A stretch of 64,000 bases of DNA from Opisthorchis felineus (Eukaryota; Platyhelminthes; Trematoda; Opisthorchiida; Opisthorchiidae). The notes under the pieces were generated by a model. The model was given only the letters and a program-made list of their open reading frames with translations. It had not been told where the DNA came from and did not search any database. Below are positions 1 to 13,974 of this stretch, one piece after another. Position numbers and translations under genes: made by a program. The stretch spans positions 696,881 through 760,880 of the forward strand of contig SJOL01006475.1 in the NCBI GenBank assembly GCA_004794785.1, read 5' to 3'. Numbering within the stretch: position 1 is the stretch's first letter; each line of letters opens with the position of its first letter.

Positions 1-3000
1 TTTTATTCGTCTTCTTGCAGAGAATGCGCAGAATGACTAAACGATATTCATCATTGTTCAATGGCCAGCGAGAAGCAACATAGTTAGTATCATTATTAAG
101 AATATTGATATTGCAGATACTCCAAAAACAGCCAAAAATGATGCAGGCATGGTGATTATATATAACAAGAAACAACACTTCAGCGTAGAAAATGCTGTTT
201 CTATCATCAACTAATTTCAAAACTCGATACAACCACAGAGATTGGAAGATCGAGCGGATGGCAATCATACGTATCCAAGTAATGGAAGAGAAGGTAACAA
301 AACGTCTGCTATGCACTGTTGGTATAGTATGTCTCACAGTCTGTTATGATCCACAAAGTTCTGCAATGGAATTTATCAGTCATAAGACAGCCATCGTTCA
401 GCTTAGTTTACTTTAGCCCATGGCGCTATTGATTCAGCTGCCTTATTCAGTACTTCAATCAGGGGTACACTGAACGACGTTTTGTTTATTTCTTGGTAAA
501 AATCTCTATCAGATGCTTTCACTGTTTTTTAAGTACAATCACATATGGATAGAAATTCATACTGGTTTCGTATACACTCCTGGACGGGGATCTAGATTTC
601 GTGTTTATTTGTACTTCAGGCTGAGACGGTACTTAGTTTCTTAAGCACACTGGCTACCCATAATTATGAGTAGTATAAGTTTAGTGCGTTTTTGCCTATC
701 CCTATGACCATCGAATCCGATTAATTTTGCGCTAGCATACAAAGTCTACTGTTTCCATATGTGAACTTTCTCTTCTCATCAACTATAAATAAATGGGATT
801 ACTCTGTGCAGTGAAATATCGCTTTTAGTGGTGAACCAGGTGCCAGAATAATGTTATCTTTATTTTATCGGTAAATGTTAGTGGTAGCAACTGAGGATAA
901 ATAGTAAGACAATAAATGGGTCTAGTGTTTTGGTTTCGACTCTGTTGATGAAGGACTCCAGTGTGGGATTGAAGGGTAAGTCTCACGAGCGGCTGACAAT
1001 TTGGGTTTGCTCGTTCGGGATTACACTTCTCTTTTACGCTCATCTTAAAAGTCATCTCTTCTTTCGAATCGTGGACTTATTCGGGTCAAAATCCCTAATT
1101 AAAGCTGAGTGATCATCGAGTCCTCGCAAAGTTGTAAGAGTAAGGAACCATTCTTGGAATAAAAGCGAGGCGCTTCCTGGACCCCAGACCCGTTTGCCTG
1201 GACAGGATCACGCATGGGCGGTCGTACAAGTTAAGCATGGAGACAGTCCTCAGTGCGCCCGTGCAAAGGTGCTGGGTAGTACATAGTGCTTAAGAGGGAT
1301 TTTGTTCTCGGTGGACGGTGATGCGAACTTGTGTACAAGTAATTTTATGTACCGAGCTTATATCCATAAGCTTCGGTCCCAAATGGGGAAGTTTCACACA
1401 ATTATTCTCCCACTACCCTGAGTTCTTAATAACACTGAAGACTCACGAATGCATGAGTTATGTCCAACCAACCGATTTGTCTTTCCACAAATGATTTCGA
1501 ATGGGCTTCAATGTCCTCGTGGAACATCCACAGTGACGAATCTATCAGCAGAAATTTTTTGGCCATTATTTAACTTAGCTAATAATCTTATTTTTATCGG
1601 GCCTTAACATACATAGCTCCATATCACGGATGGTTTTGCCTGTGAACTATGCTTATCCATTATAGTCACAGTGCAGCGGAGACTTCCCTCTTGATGGAAG
1701 ATTTGCTCGAATGTAGCAAGACGACGTGACGAAATTTGTAGGCATGCGAAATACCAAGACCAGTTTAATCTGTTTCACACCTCCAAAGGCCGGAGGTTTT
1801 TATTCTTTGAATTACTGATGAGAATAGAGAACACAGAATCTGGGCACAGCCAACTGTTTCACAGTCGGCGCTACCCTGACTGTTTGTGACAAGACTACTG
1901 AACTTTCTTGAATCTTGCATGAAGTCTTAAGTTCATTAGATGTTTTGGTGTCATTCAATACACAATGAGATAGAGCAAGCCCTGCGCACACTAGTGTAGC
2001 AGAAAATAACGCACTGCTTGTTGATTAGGCTCGCTGGTGTAGAAGTTTGCTTCACACGCAGCTGGTCCTTCGCTCCAAGCCATCCCCCCAGTGGATTTCT
2101 TCACATGTCTAGTAAAACCATCGGAAGGCTTGCTGATTTGGTTGGCTGAAAAGTGCTTGAAACCCACCTAGATTTTTGGAAACCATATTGTTCGGCTTAC
2201 ATCGAACAACTATACCGGTTCCTCAAGTGATGTTTGCGTAACCGTATTCTTACGGGTACTTGAGAAAAATTAATCTTCGCAAAGTTTTACCGAAGTTAAA
2301 CATATGCAGCAACCCCATCCGCGTTTTTGTTCCGCTTGTCACATCAGTTACAAAATCTTGTTATTTCTTACTCATTAGGCACAGCAGCAATTTGGAGAAA
2401 AACTTAACCAGTCATCGGAGAAAACGGTTTATTCAAAGAAAGGTACAAACTAAATTATCCTTCAAAAGAAAGCTCACACGGACATTTGCCATGCGTGTGC
2501 ACATGGAAGTGGGCTGCGCGTTCCTGTGGAGATTCACATGTCTCTCTAACTGTTTGCTTTTCTCGGCTGCTTTATCGAGCACTTTATATCATCTTGTCAC
2601 GCAAGGCGATGTGCGTCTTTAAAATGCTGACCTCAGCGCGCGTCCACATCTGTTCACCAAGTGCTTCAACCACTCATTCCAACCATCGTTGATGTGCACC
2701 TTCCTGTCACATCGCGCGGTTGCTCCTTTCTTTATGTGGTCATTTCGTAGTAGGCCAACGAACCAACGTATTTTAAATCTAACTTCCTGTGTTGCCTAGC
2801 ATAAAAGTCATTGTTACTGATCATCGAGCTGAGCTCGGATATCCATATACCCTGCCATTGGACTGAGTCGATGGAACTTGGGTGTCCTATTTAAAAAAAA
2901 CGTAACCCCGAACTTTACCAGATCCAATTCTCCAGCTGTCGTATTACCTCTGGTGAACACTCGCAAACTTATTCACGCGTAGCCATCGGCATGCAATTTA

Positions 3001-3340
3001 TGACAGCTTTAAAAACAGCACACTGAAAGACCATCGGTCCAGTCCAACAGAAGTGGGAGGCCAAAAAATAGGGGTTTTGCGCCCAACAACACAGGCGACT
3101 GCTTTTAGTTTTACGACCAGTAGGCATCTGAATGCAATGTAAACTCAAACGACCAAATTCGGTCAAGTGACACGACCAGGGCTGGAACAATCCACTGACG
3201 CACTGTAGGACGTACTTCGGTACATCCGAATGGTCTTGATTTAAATGTGCATGTTGCCTGGCGTGTTGAGTTGAGTACAGGTCACCAGGAAATTGCATAA
3301 GTAAAGTAAGATACTGTATATTTGTTCAAATTCATGAACG
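1..3340. other. No supported gene
   Basis: Only short frames that overlap on both strands. A GC-richer patch at about 1160-1300 has no tRNA, 5S rRNA or coding signature that I can defend. Confidence 0.6.
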
Positions 3341-3359
3341 AAAGTGTAGTGCACCTTGT

Positions 3360-3500
3360 CTAGACGTATAACGCTACTCATAAGGTTAGTGAAAACTCTT
3401 TGGCAGCCCACGACCGGTTTCGACCTTTTAGGGGCTGATCGGGTAGGCGCCGTCACCGATTTCCCCTCTAATTTGAGTTCTACTTGAATCCAAATTGGAC
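3360..3500 (-). repeat. Hammerhead-repeat copy
   Basis: Minus-oriented fragment holding the ribozyme at 3405-3450, the tail (plus strand CTACTCATAAGGTTAGTG, matching 39131-39148 closely) and a diverged spacer beyond 3450. The shared TTTGCAAATGAGTG block is not recognisable here. Confidence 0.65.
3405..3450 (-). ncRNA. Hammerhead ribozyme copy with mutated core
   Basis: On the minus strand: GCCTAC (3448-3443), CCGATCA in place of CTGATGA (3442-3436), stem II GCCC..GGTC with a loop of six (one mismatch), GAAA (3421-3418), CCGGTC with the predicted cut at 3412/3411, then GTGGGC (3411-3406). Stem I pairs fully (GCCTAC with GTGGGC, one G-U). The fold is kept but two core bases are changed. Confidence 0.7.
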
Positions 3501-3509
3501 AGATTTCGA

Positions 3510-6500
3510 CAGATATTCTTATCTGCACACGAATTCGGTTTTGACAATAGACTCAACTGAACGAGAGGTGCAGAGGGATTCAGTTTTGTCAGAATCAAAT
3601 TAGTGTAGAGTATTTGTTGTTATTTGTATTTGTTGATATACCACACCTTGTGTATTCCAGGAGTAGACGCCTCCGATTCATTTCCATACGAATATTATGC
3701 GTCTTGAGCTAACATGGAGAGCCATAAGATAGTATTTTAGATACGGAAGTAAGCGAGGCCGGACATCGCATTCTACAGAAGTGATCTTTTCGCACGCACA
3801 GAAAACCAACACTAGGTAATCAAACAATACATCGATTTTTTTATTTTATCCTTCTCCGAACTTCTATATTTTACGGGAGGTGGGAGGATGGACTTCCAGG
3901 ATGGTCTGTAAACAGAGTACTAATTGGAACATTAACAAATATAGACAACAGTGATGATCTACGCAAAGTTATGACCCCTGTCGAACATCTTTCGTTTAAC
4001 TCCTGAGTAATACTGTCCTCTGGGGTGACGATATTTCCACCGCATCATTGTGAACTGGCACCTATTGGGGCTTTATTGGGAATTCTGTCACTAGCATTCC
4101 CTTTCAAAACTTAGTAATTGGCATTACAATTGCTCCTATTGTTACTCCAAGAAAGTTACCCTATGTGGGAGCGCTTGTTTGGACTAATTCCAGCTCCATA
4201 CAGAGCAATAAATTTGCAGTGATTAACACCAGAACCAGATAGACCGGAAGCACCTTCTACTAGCCAAATGACTGTTCACTGCTCAGTAAAGAGTGCCTCA
4301 CTATCGAATCCTTCTTAGGTTCATAGCACATTTAGATGAACAAAACTTCACCAGACTAGGGCTAGCCTGAATTTTCTCCGCTAATCCAACCACCTACGTT
4401 TTCCCTAAGAAAGTTCATTTCCCGCTATCTCCTCCATCATATTTATTCTCCCCAAAAATTCACTGAATGCAGCACTGCGAACACTACATGCCTCATCACC
4501 CATTACTTAACTTTTATTCTTGGAATCGGGAACCATCTGCAACTTGAAAAGGGATTTGAATGCCAATTACATTTGGAGCTTATTCGATTGGCAGAATCGA
4601 TAGAACCGGCGATTCTGTGGAGTCTCACGTACAGCACACTGATCTTCTTCATAGGTTACTGAAAGGTCCTCTTGTGAAGATAGGTTTGATATTTTCCTTA
4701 CCTACGTATTGCACAATTGCTTAGTAAGATTCATTAAATGCACAGCTGGTCACAGGAGGACTTCCTATACCCATGTTTATTTACAGGCCACTGATGAATC
4801 TTCACATGAAACACAAGTAAAATACATTTGGTCAACCGATGCACATCAAAGGCTTACATGGCTGCATAGAGAACCCAGTGGTTCTGAATCAAATGAGTCG
4901 TGCCGATTAGAGTCTGTACACTACTAGTGGTGTTGAACCATGCAGGAAATCGATGAAACTGTTAGCATAACAATAGAAAATCAAGACGAATGCGTGATAC
5001 TTGTATCGGGATAGTGATATCTGTTTCATTTCCCCTGTTTTGCGGTTCATTTGTATACTAGTGTAAGAATTCTGAAGATCCCTGGTCGAAATTCAGGAAG
5101 TATTGGTATGCTACTGAAACTTATCCTATTTTTAAACGATCGGTGTCACTAGCACAGATTTAACTAAATAAGAAAGATATGCTTGGCGTAATTTTCCCGA
5201 CAAAATGGTGAAACAACTACATGATACTCCATAATTTCGCAAAGAAATCTCAGAGAAACCTCATGCCACACATCACACAGTATACAGTGGGTACTAAAAT
5301 AGACGCATCAGTGTTTCCTCCCATAAATCTGAAAATACTGCCTTGAAATCGAATGCCTTTTTCTTCTGCATAAGGGTCTCAGCAGTCACTTGGGTTAAAT
5401 ATGCGGGACTCAATCGTTCTTTCGAATCGCCAGGCCAACGACGAGGTCACAACCCGTCTAAATAGTGCTAGCAATGTGCTCTGCAAACGATGGGACACAG
5501 GAAAGAAAATAACCTGAATACTGAGGTCCTGGTCTCTCATTCCGACGTACTTCAGTTTGTGTTTGTGAAAGCGGACCTATGATTGTTCTGAATACCCTCT
5601 GTACTGAGGTCTTAACCACCATCGAATGGGGAACATTTTAAGGCTCATTTTTGGGATCCATTATTGAACAAAGGTGCTGCAGGTACTCTGGCACCGCTGA
5701 ACTCGAGCGACTTACCGATAGTGACAAATCCGATTGTTTGTACATGTGTCTCACCGCCAATATACCGGCATCATCAGCGCAGTCTTCAAGGAGGTAGCTA
5801 AGGTAGCGAATCGACAGTGTTAAGTCCGATTTTGAATACCCCAGCCTATGTACTACCAATGGCCTACACCACTGAGACCAAGGTTGAGTCAGAATCTGTG
5901 ACCATCTTTTCTGGCAGCGATGCAAGATATCCGTGAAATCTACTCATCGTCACACATAGAAGTGCACTGATTTCCGCCAGTATTGAATGCTGTCAAACGG
6001 TTCACTGGTATCCATCAAGTCCTCAGAAACATGAGCATGTGTTGCGCTGTGGGATGCGATGAAATTTCAGAAGTTATCCTGGTACAATCGCTCAATAGCC
6101 AGACGTTCCTGTGTACAAAAATATCACCATTTCTTCATGAAGCTCCATATTCCTTCATGGAACTGGCTTATTCTGCCGTCGATAAACAGAAGAGGATATC
6201 TTATTACTAGGTTGATCAAGCATTCCAAAAATGGATCGAATGACAAAAAAGGCAAAGCCGATGGTAGATATCTAAAAAGACAAACGTGGCTGTTGTACTG
6301 CGCGATTTGAAGTGCCGAGTATTCGCTCACCGTCGTGCAAACATCGAACGCATTATTTCGCCAGAATAATAGATACTAAGTAGCATTCCCGGTTGCAAAG
6401 AATTGTCAAAAATAGATAAGTACACGACAACCGGAGAAGATCTAGAGAACCCGAATAAAGCACTACAGAAGACTGGAGGACAGTTTTTTCATGCAAGTTG

Positions 6501-8300
6501 TGCAAAGCAGCGGTGCTTTTGAAATCAGGCTAAGCAGGTGTGATAGCTTGACTGGCTTCATATCGTATTGAAAAGTTCCAAGGTTAGACACTGTTTTATT
6601 TCGCAGAAGGGTGTTAGATGCACTTCACTGGGGCATTTTACGCAGCTTTATGTACAGTGAGAAAAACATCAATTATGGTGAGCACTGACGGAGACTGCGA
6701 TTAAAACAAACTCAAATATTCTTAGTCTCTTTACTATACCGAAACAATCAATCAGTTTATCAGCAGGACAAGCCTAAATGTGGTGTGTCAGTTGGACGGT
6801 TCATTCTGTTTGGATTATTATCTCTAGTCTACCATATCTGAGGCCGACACAATGAAATGGCAACCGGAGTGATGGTGACAATTGTGACCATGGTATTGTT
6901 GGTGGTGGTTGTCGTCGACCCCACCTGCTCGTATTGACTGGGCTTTCGGCGGTTTATGAACGAAAGTGGTGATAGCTCCGAACTGGCAACCGAATAGTCC
7001 CCGGTTGGTAAGTGCAGTTGGGTCTCACTCGTCCCAGTTGGGGTGGTTCGCGCTGTTAGTAGATATCAGCTGGTGGTAACCAGATCGGTTAGCGATTACC
7101 CTGTCGACAGAAAGAGCCAGCTGGGCCCCAAATGACTGGTCAAGCGAGCTTAGCCCCTAAGAAGTCTGAGGGACCTGAATAAATTGCAGTTCCTCCTCCG
7201 TATAAAATTTCTTACCTTGGGTTTAAAGTTAGCTAACAGGTGGATGCCCAGAGACTTACCGTCTCAGCTCCGGCAATGCTAAGACATCCACAGCATCTAG
7301 CAACACCGATATTTTGCCCTACCTTATAAACTTATTGACGAATAGAGCAGAATGATGATAGTACCAGAATGATAGTGTACCAGAGTAAATCTGGAAGATG
7401 TATCGCGGTTCTCTCTCTTTCTGTAAACTGAGGACGCCAGTCCCTAATTCGGACCAGAACCAAATTTCTAAGTAACATTCGGTCAGAATCTATCTCTGAG
7501 AAAATTTGTCAGGTTGCTCGTCTAACGTGTAGCCGGGGCAGAATAACATGCCTACTGGTGAATGATTGAGATTTTTTTTCATAGCTGACGTCAAATTAAC
7601 GAGCTCAGGTTTTTGTCGACAGTGCGCGCCGACGGTGTCATGCCGACTGTTGACAAAACTTCTGAATGCTCATTTGCTCAGCAAACAGAGCAACAGCCAC
7701 GGGTCAACATTCGGTGGATGACTTTTCTCAGTTACTCATAAGTAGACAAAATAAGCGCACATAAAAATTGGTCTGCGAACGGGAATCGACGAGGATGATC
7801 GGAGACTCAGAATCAGAGGATGGGAGGAGGTATGACCCAGTGATTAGTAAAATCATCAGCGCATCTTCACTTGATGCCCTGCTCATGATACAACTTGCTC
7901 CTCGTTTTATTTATATTTCATGAACCATAAAATTCCACCTCTCACTGTAAAGGTGGATCAACCTCCTGAAGAATGCTGGTATTCTCCGTCAACCATAATT
8001 TACCATGATCTGCCGAAACCAGCCCACCTCAGTGGATGACCAAATCGATATTCCTCTATGGTGGCCATTTTTGGGACCACCGTGGACCAAAAACTTTTGG
8101 CTGATATGATTGTCGCTTTTATGTTAGCATTCCGGCACTGAAAATCACTCCGAAAATGTCTGCGACTTTCAGGCTAAAAAATGTACGGCCTGCTTGCAAA
8201 GTACTCCAGTCCACGTTTTCCCTTTTATGACCATGAGTGCTGGGTAGAGGTATCTGGCAACTAATTATTATGCGGATTCCCAAAGTCGAATAAGTCGTTC
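3510..8300. other. No supported gene
   Basis: AT-rich sequence with chance frames. A GC-richer segment at about 6860-7180 contains GGT-rich simple sequence near 6890-6910 but no coding pattern in any frame. Confidence 0.6.
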
Positions 8301-8309
8301 ATCTGGTAA

Positions 8310-8470
8310 GACAAATGCTCATTTGCAAACTGAACTAGTGTTGACGGCAGACTCAGCTAAAATTCATCTGGATCCCTTGCGGTGACTATACCTACTTGAT
8401 GAACCTCAAGACAAGTGAAATTGATAGTGAGCTCTGCGGAGTCTTCAGTGGCCTTAAGAATAGTGTTTAA
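8310..8470 (+). repeat. Hammerhead-repeat copy, diverged
   Basis: Contains the ribozyme at 8389-8432 and a decayed tail. Just before it, GCTCATTTGCAAACT (about 8317-8331) resembles the reverse complement of the shared block, hinting at the head-to-head arrangement again. Confidence 0.5.
8389..8432 (+). ncRNA. Degenerate hammerhead ribozyme copy
   Basis: ACCTAC (8390-8395), core TTGATGA (8396-8402, first base changed), weak stem II ACCT/AAGT with a six-base loop, GAAA (8417-8420), TTGATA for stem III and cleavage segment, GTGAGC (8427-8432). The order and spacing match the family exactly; several pairs are lost. Confidence 0.55.
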
Positions 8471-8474
8471 AGTT

Positions 8475-9695
8475 TTTTATCTGTTCAGATAAACGTTATT
8501 TCATCGGTTTCCAGACTTATTCTAACGCATCTTTTTATCGGCTTGGTTATGCGCATACACGGAATATAGGAACTACCTCCTCGGACGAGCTCAGACGGAG
8601 GCAGCGAGTGTCACAATGTCGCTCAAAATAGAGCCAAAGTTTACGCAGTAGGCAAAAGAACACGCCAACTAAATGTATGAATCAGCAGAATATCTGAGCA
8701 GATACCTCTCACAACTCAAGATTAAACATTGTCCCTTTATGGTTGCGAACACTAACTCAAAAAGATCCTTAAAAGTTTTCATAGTCACAAACACCCCAAA
8801 CCAAAAAACTGAAAATATTGGAAAAATTTTATTTTTCTATTCAAGTCCAACCGGTTGTTAGTAAGTACACTTTTGACATCGGGAAATTGAATAAATGACA
8901 CATACATTGATGTTTACTCACCGCAACAAACAAAAGAGCTAAGCAAAGAAGTTTCTTGCCAGCCGGAATACTCTGGTTGATGGGCAAGTTAGAACCAATC
9001 ATAGTGGGTTTCTGTGGATCACGAACAGTAACAGCACAACGTAAAGGAGGATTCCTGAAAAGACGAGCATCTTTTGTCCTGAACTATCTCCTCTAATGAA
9101 AACCACCCCAACTAAGATCCATTCGATACGGTGCGGTGAGACATCACCTTGCGATATGACACATAAACTTCGTGAAAAGAACACATCCATTCAGTTATCT
9201 AGTATTGTTCATGTGCAAGAAACAGGCTTCTACACTTTTCTTGTTAGTTCAACGAATTATGTTGCACGTTAGTTCTTTGGAAACTTCCAAAATAGCACAA
9301 AATTTAAACAAGATTCAGCTTTCTGTAATCGCACGTATAGTGGTTTATACATGTAATGGATACAGCCATAGTAGAAGTTCTCCAGCAAGACAAACATGTG
9401 ACTGAATAAACTGAAGCGCCTGCTTAAACTGCATTTTCAGGAGACGTGCATAGAATTTACTGTATTTCTAAAGGAATACGTTAACGACTTTTGTTAATGA
9501 GGGTGCCCTTGGTTTCGAACGACGGAGAAGAGATAGAGAATTCATCGTCTTGGGAGACTTTGCCAAACAGCGACAGTTAATCTTCTTCCTGAGAAGGAAG
9601 AACGCCTCAACTTCTTGTAACCTTTTCCAAGAACGGTTGCTGCCATAGCTGAAGAAAGCTTGTGATAAAAATTCCTACCACAAGTAAGATTGTTT
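8475..9695. other. No supported gene
   Basis: Nothing recognised between the two hammerhead-repeat fragments. Confidence 0.6.
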
Positions 9696-9699
9696 CCAA

Positions 9700-9830
9700 G
9701 GCCCTGACGAATCAGGGTATTTAAACGAAATACACTCATTTGCAAACAAATTTGGTCTTGCGAGAGACTCACCTGGAACCCAGCTGAATCTCCAGGTTAT
9801 TTAGTGTTTCCAGCCACATGCATATGACCC
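9700..9830 (-). repeat. Hammerhead-repeat copy lacking the ribozyme
   Basis: Plus-strand GAAATACACTCATTTGCAAA (9738-9757), then a near-identical 40-nt stretch including CGAGAGACTCACCTGGAACC (about 9759-9779) shared with 38991-39010. Flanks diverge and no hammerhead core remains. Confidence 0.7.
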
Positions 9831-9834
9831 ACAA

Positions 9835-12800
9835 ACTGACTCTTATCTCTAGAAGTAGGGCTGTTATGAAGACTTGGTGAAAAGCCGGTTGGTGTCACAT
9901 CACATCTGTAAGCGGACAACCTGCGCGACTGCTCTTGATCACGTTCTGCTAAAAACAATGAGAGTAGCTTGGTTGGTTGTTTGGAGAAGCAAGTTTAAAA
10001 ATCGATACTCCTACCACTCTTACCGTGCAAAAGCTTCAACGAAAGAAAGAGACAAAAACCTATTTAAAGTCAGAGTAGTCTATTTGTTTAATTTTTCACG
10101 CTGTTTGCTAAGTAAACGTTTGACGCGATCGCGTAAACGCAGAGATGTTAGAAGTAAAATGGTCTTTCGGATGAGGGATTTGCTAAGTACTTTGTTTAAA
10201 AATTTAGTCTTTTCCTATCAACGTGGCTGATGCAGAAACAGTGTACACTGTTTACCACTTTTTACTACCGACTTTTTAAACCAAAAAGCTCCACATTTTA
10301 GCTCCATCCACTCACTTAAACTCATGGTTAGATTCCTTAACGAAAATATACTGCTATAACTTGAAAACAGTACCAACTGGAATATAGTGCGGACTATGTG
10401 CAGCACACGCATTTGAAGAATATATCATAAGACTAATTTGAGATTCAGATACGTCTCCTATGAAAATCAAATTGGTGTGCAATTGAACGTAATTGGCGAC
10501 TATTTGTCTGGAATTCCAAATTTTCAACCATTTTTCAGATAATCTCACCAACCTCTGGATAACTTACGAGTCATTGATGCATCAGCCCAGTCAACTGTAA
10601 CGTTGGGGTTTTTGTGGCTTTAGAAACACATTGGACTTCCTGGTAACGCCTTTACTGCCTTTCCTGTGGATTAATCACTCCTTAAGAAAAAGCGTAGACC
10701 TTTAAAGAGGGGTAGTAGTAACCTTTCTGGCATAAAATATCCTATTTAATCTGGCAGGAAGGCTTGTTGTCTGGGGAACTGTGGTGTCAAAGGGATTTTC
10801 CGTAGGCAGAGTACTGCAATGTTATAAAATTGCGCGTCAACATCTATCGATAAGGCGAATAAGCATGCATTTGAGTGACACCCAAGGGCAAATGACAGAT
10901 TCACTTGAGGAGAGGTTAGGTGATCTACATTATCGATAAACTTCTTAATTGGGCCCGGTTTCCAATTTGTTCACGTACCCACTGGACACAGGTTTGCGCA
11001 AATTTGATCATTAAATTGTCTGTAAACGTAACGAATAAAACTACTATTCAGATGGCCGAAGCTGGCCACCGATATGTCAATGCTCGATTTGACAGCCGAT
11101 TCAAATCGGACTGGCAGTCGCGAACAAAAACAACAACAGCACCGAAACAAATATTGCGAGTCCATGGAGCGTCTGGCCTCGGTGATACGTTGCATCTTTT
11201 GTTTGTGCAGAAGGACGGTTTTCGCTCGCATCCTACACGTGGGCACAACGACATGCGTGAGAAGCTGACGGAACGAACTGTCCAAACTGGGTGGTCAGTA
11301 GGAGCTCGACAAACATAACGGTGTGATGGGACGGTGTGCGGAGTCCAGTAACGCGCGTGTACAAGCATGTAATCTCATCCTGTCATCAGTTTACCCATAG
11401 GGCCAGAGCTTGTGATTTGGATGCTAGATGGCTACATAGATATATACAACATATATGTGGTGCAACGCGAATACGTAAAAAACAGCATGAAAATAAACGG
11501 AACAGATCCGATGTCTGAGGTGGGTAGCCAAACATACAGGTCGTGATTGGTGGTACAATTAATAATCCTAGTGGATATGAAATTTATTTGGAACAGCATC
11601 TGCATTACAAATCATCTGACTGTCAATGCCATGGGCATAAATTGCAAAATGTTAACGGGTTAACCGGTTGAATCAACGGTGTTTTTGATTAGTTTCAACT
11701 AGAAGTTAGCCAAGAACTGTAACCAAAATTTATTTAGGAATATCCATCTAGTACCATTAAACCGTGATAGCGCGCATCCCATAGTGCATATTGATGTTCG
11801 TGAGATCAACCACGTTTCTACAACGGATTACTACAGATGAGTAAAACTATAACGGTCAATGGATAGAGAAAGTATAGAGAAAAAGTATACTTAATTGGCC
11901 ATTGTGAATCTTTACATACTCGTATTAGGGCTTTCAATAGGTTCTTAAGAATCACACAGTGGTGATTCGTGACTAAAGTTTAAACATTACCTAATAAGGT
12001 TTCAACTGAACTCATTGTCTACAAGTAATTGAAACGATCAAAGAAGCCGTAGCTTTTCAGCGGCCGAAATGAACTAACAACTAAGGCTTGGATTCCGTTT
12101 CCCCCTTCTCGCAAACAACTCATGGTTTCATGTGAAAGTTTTGTATTCACCTAGACTGTAATGGATATGCAGAGTTTCTTCTGAAGGTGCAACCAAGCCA
12201 GCGCAACCAGGTAGGCAAATTTCAAATTCATGGCGGTTATGGAAGAAGGATATTGGACCAACTCCATCTCTGAAATTCCTTTGACTTATGATCGTCTTTC
12301 TGTGCGGCTGACGGTAACTTAATCCATCCTGTGGTGGAAAACGAAATCATTTTACTGTAAGGTTCACATTTGGAAGATGACAGCAACAATTAACTTGACC
12401 ATCGACTATTTCTGTGAAAGTATATTATGAAGTAGCAGAGATACTCATGGTCTGGTGGACAATATGGTGAACTTAAAATAGGGCGTCCTCACAATAGCAT
12501 GACGGCCAGCCCTGATCCTGAAACCGTGGGGTGTATAGTCTAAAGAGAAGTAGGCCAACGATTAAAATCACGGAAGAAAATTTTTCCGACCGTGTTAATC
12601 CAAATTCCCTTTTAAATCACAAACAGGCCTCAATGCCCTCCAGTAACTCATCCGTAACCCGTGGTCGGGAGGTACTATTCCAAATAATTTCAAACACATT
12701 GGGGAGAGACACCATCCCGGATTCCGTCTTGACTCTCACTTCAGGCTCTCTACGTACAGTCAGTGACGATGTGAATTGGCAGTATCGTGCTACCATTTAT

Positions 12801-13780
12801 TAGCAGCAACCATCAAAGGTAATAGTGCTGGATAGAAATGCACCCATCAATCTACTGTATGTTACATCTTATTTTGTGTGTTCCCCGATTAAGTTTTCTT
12901 ATGGTGGTTCAGAAGTGCACGGGTAAAAGACAATAAAACACAACTCAGTGGCACGACGCCAAATTAGAAGATAGGCGTTATCACCTCGCGCGTTTGGTTA
13001 GCTGATTGACCCTCTTGACGATTTGGCGTTTTCCAACTTGATTGATCGTACTTTACATGTCTCTTTGTGCTTGACACGTGAGGAGATCTAGACGCATCCG
13101 GAGGCCATCCAGTTGATGTATACTTATTGATCTAACAGAATAGTTAGACATCAACTGTGAAATGTCAGATGATAACTGTGTTACGTAAGTGTCTTGAGGT
13201 GGTAATCGTGGCTATTTGAATGTGAGTAACCAACGGACTGTTTCAGTGTTTTCTGTCAAGCGTTATCCGTTATCTGAGCAAACATTCGTATTATTTTCAC
13301 TCGTACTTGGTGGCCATCCAGATTTATTCAGCAGGATACTCAGAGACAGTTCGTTGGTGTATCTATACTTTTTTTGCGTTTAGACGCCTGGACATTTCCG
13401 TAGGATATCCCAGAGAAATAACTGAAGTGGATTAATCGGAAATTTAAGGCATCTCCGTAGAGCTTTCAAGACAAGCAGGCGCCAGTTTAGGGTGTCTCAG
13501 GGGATGTCCAACCTCAAGCGTAAAACCAGATGAGTTTTCCGGCCTTCAAACAGCTTAACTTGAAAGTAGGCCTACTTTTGTCAGTCAGGAAATTCCAGGA
13601 GGGCATGACTTTCATCGAAACACACTGGAAAAATTACTGAGACATCAGAAGGAAAAAAGGTATAGTTCCATAGAATATGATGAGATGCCATTGTTGGATG
13701 TAGTCAGCATGGTTAGCATTTTCCCGCACTTGTCTTTGGTTGTGTATAACGCCTGGCCTAATGGTCCAGTTCTCCCTTCC
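9835..13780. other. No supported gene; one multi-frame open GC-richer patch
   Basis: At about 10920-11370 four or more frames on both strands stay open for 60-130 codons. The translations show no domain and no single frame stands out, so it is more likely a compositionally odd repeat than an exon. Confidence 0.5.
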
Positions 13781-13784
13781 CGGT

Positions 13785-13970
13785 TTAGGGTTTACAGTTC
13801 CCAGTAACCCGTCGGGTCCGTATTATATTATGTACCGTATTATATAATGGGTCACTTAAACATATGATACCTTGGTGAATTAGCTCCTCCATCTTGATGC
13901 TGTGTTGTCCTTCCTGGTTGTGAGGAGACATGGTATCCAGTGCTACCGGTCGTTCAAAATAATCTTGACT
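13785..13970 (-). mobile_element. Possible Ty3/gypsy reverse transcriptase N-terminal remnant
   Basis: The minus-strand open frame reads RPVALDTMSPHNQEGQHSIK, then MEELIHQGIICLSDPLYNTV, then RTRRVTGNCKP and a stop. This parallels the gypsy RT entry segment: R-R-L-x-P, a helix ending in (M/L)xxxGII-x-PSxSP, then KKxGxWRxC. The Trp and following Asp-Tyr are lost. No flanking LTR, protease, RNase H or integrase is recognised. Confidence 0.42.
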
Positions 13971-13974
13971 ATTG

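Noticed and set aside
1160..1345. GC-rich block suggestive of a 5S rRNA or tRNA-derived SINE
   Set aside because: No A and B box pair with correct spacing and no cloverleaf or 5S core could be traced.
1815..1850. CTGATGAG followed by A-rich sequence
   Set aside because: No stem II hairpin and no correctly placed GAAA or cleavage triplet.
4785..4815. CTGATGA followed ten bases later by GAAA, hammerhead-like
   Set aside because: The bases between cannot form a proper stem II, there is no GTC site in place, and the flanks do not pair as stem I.
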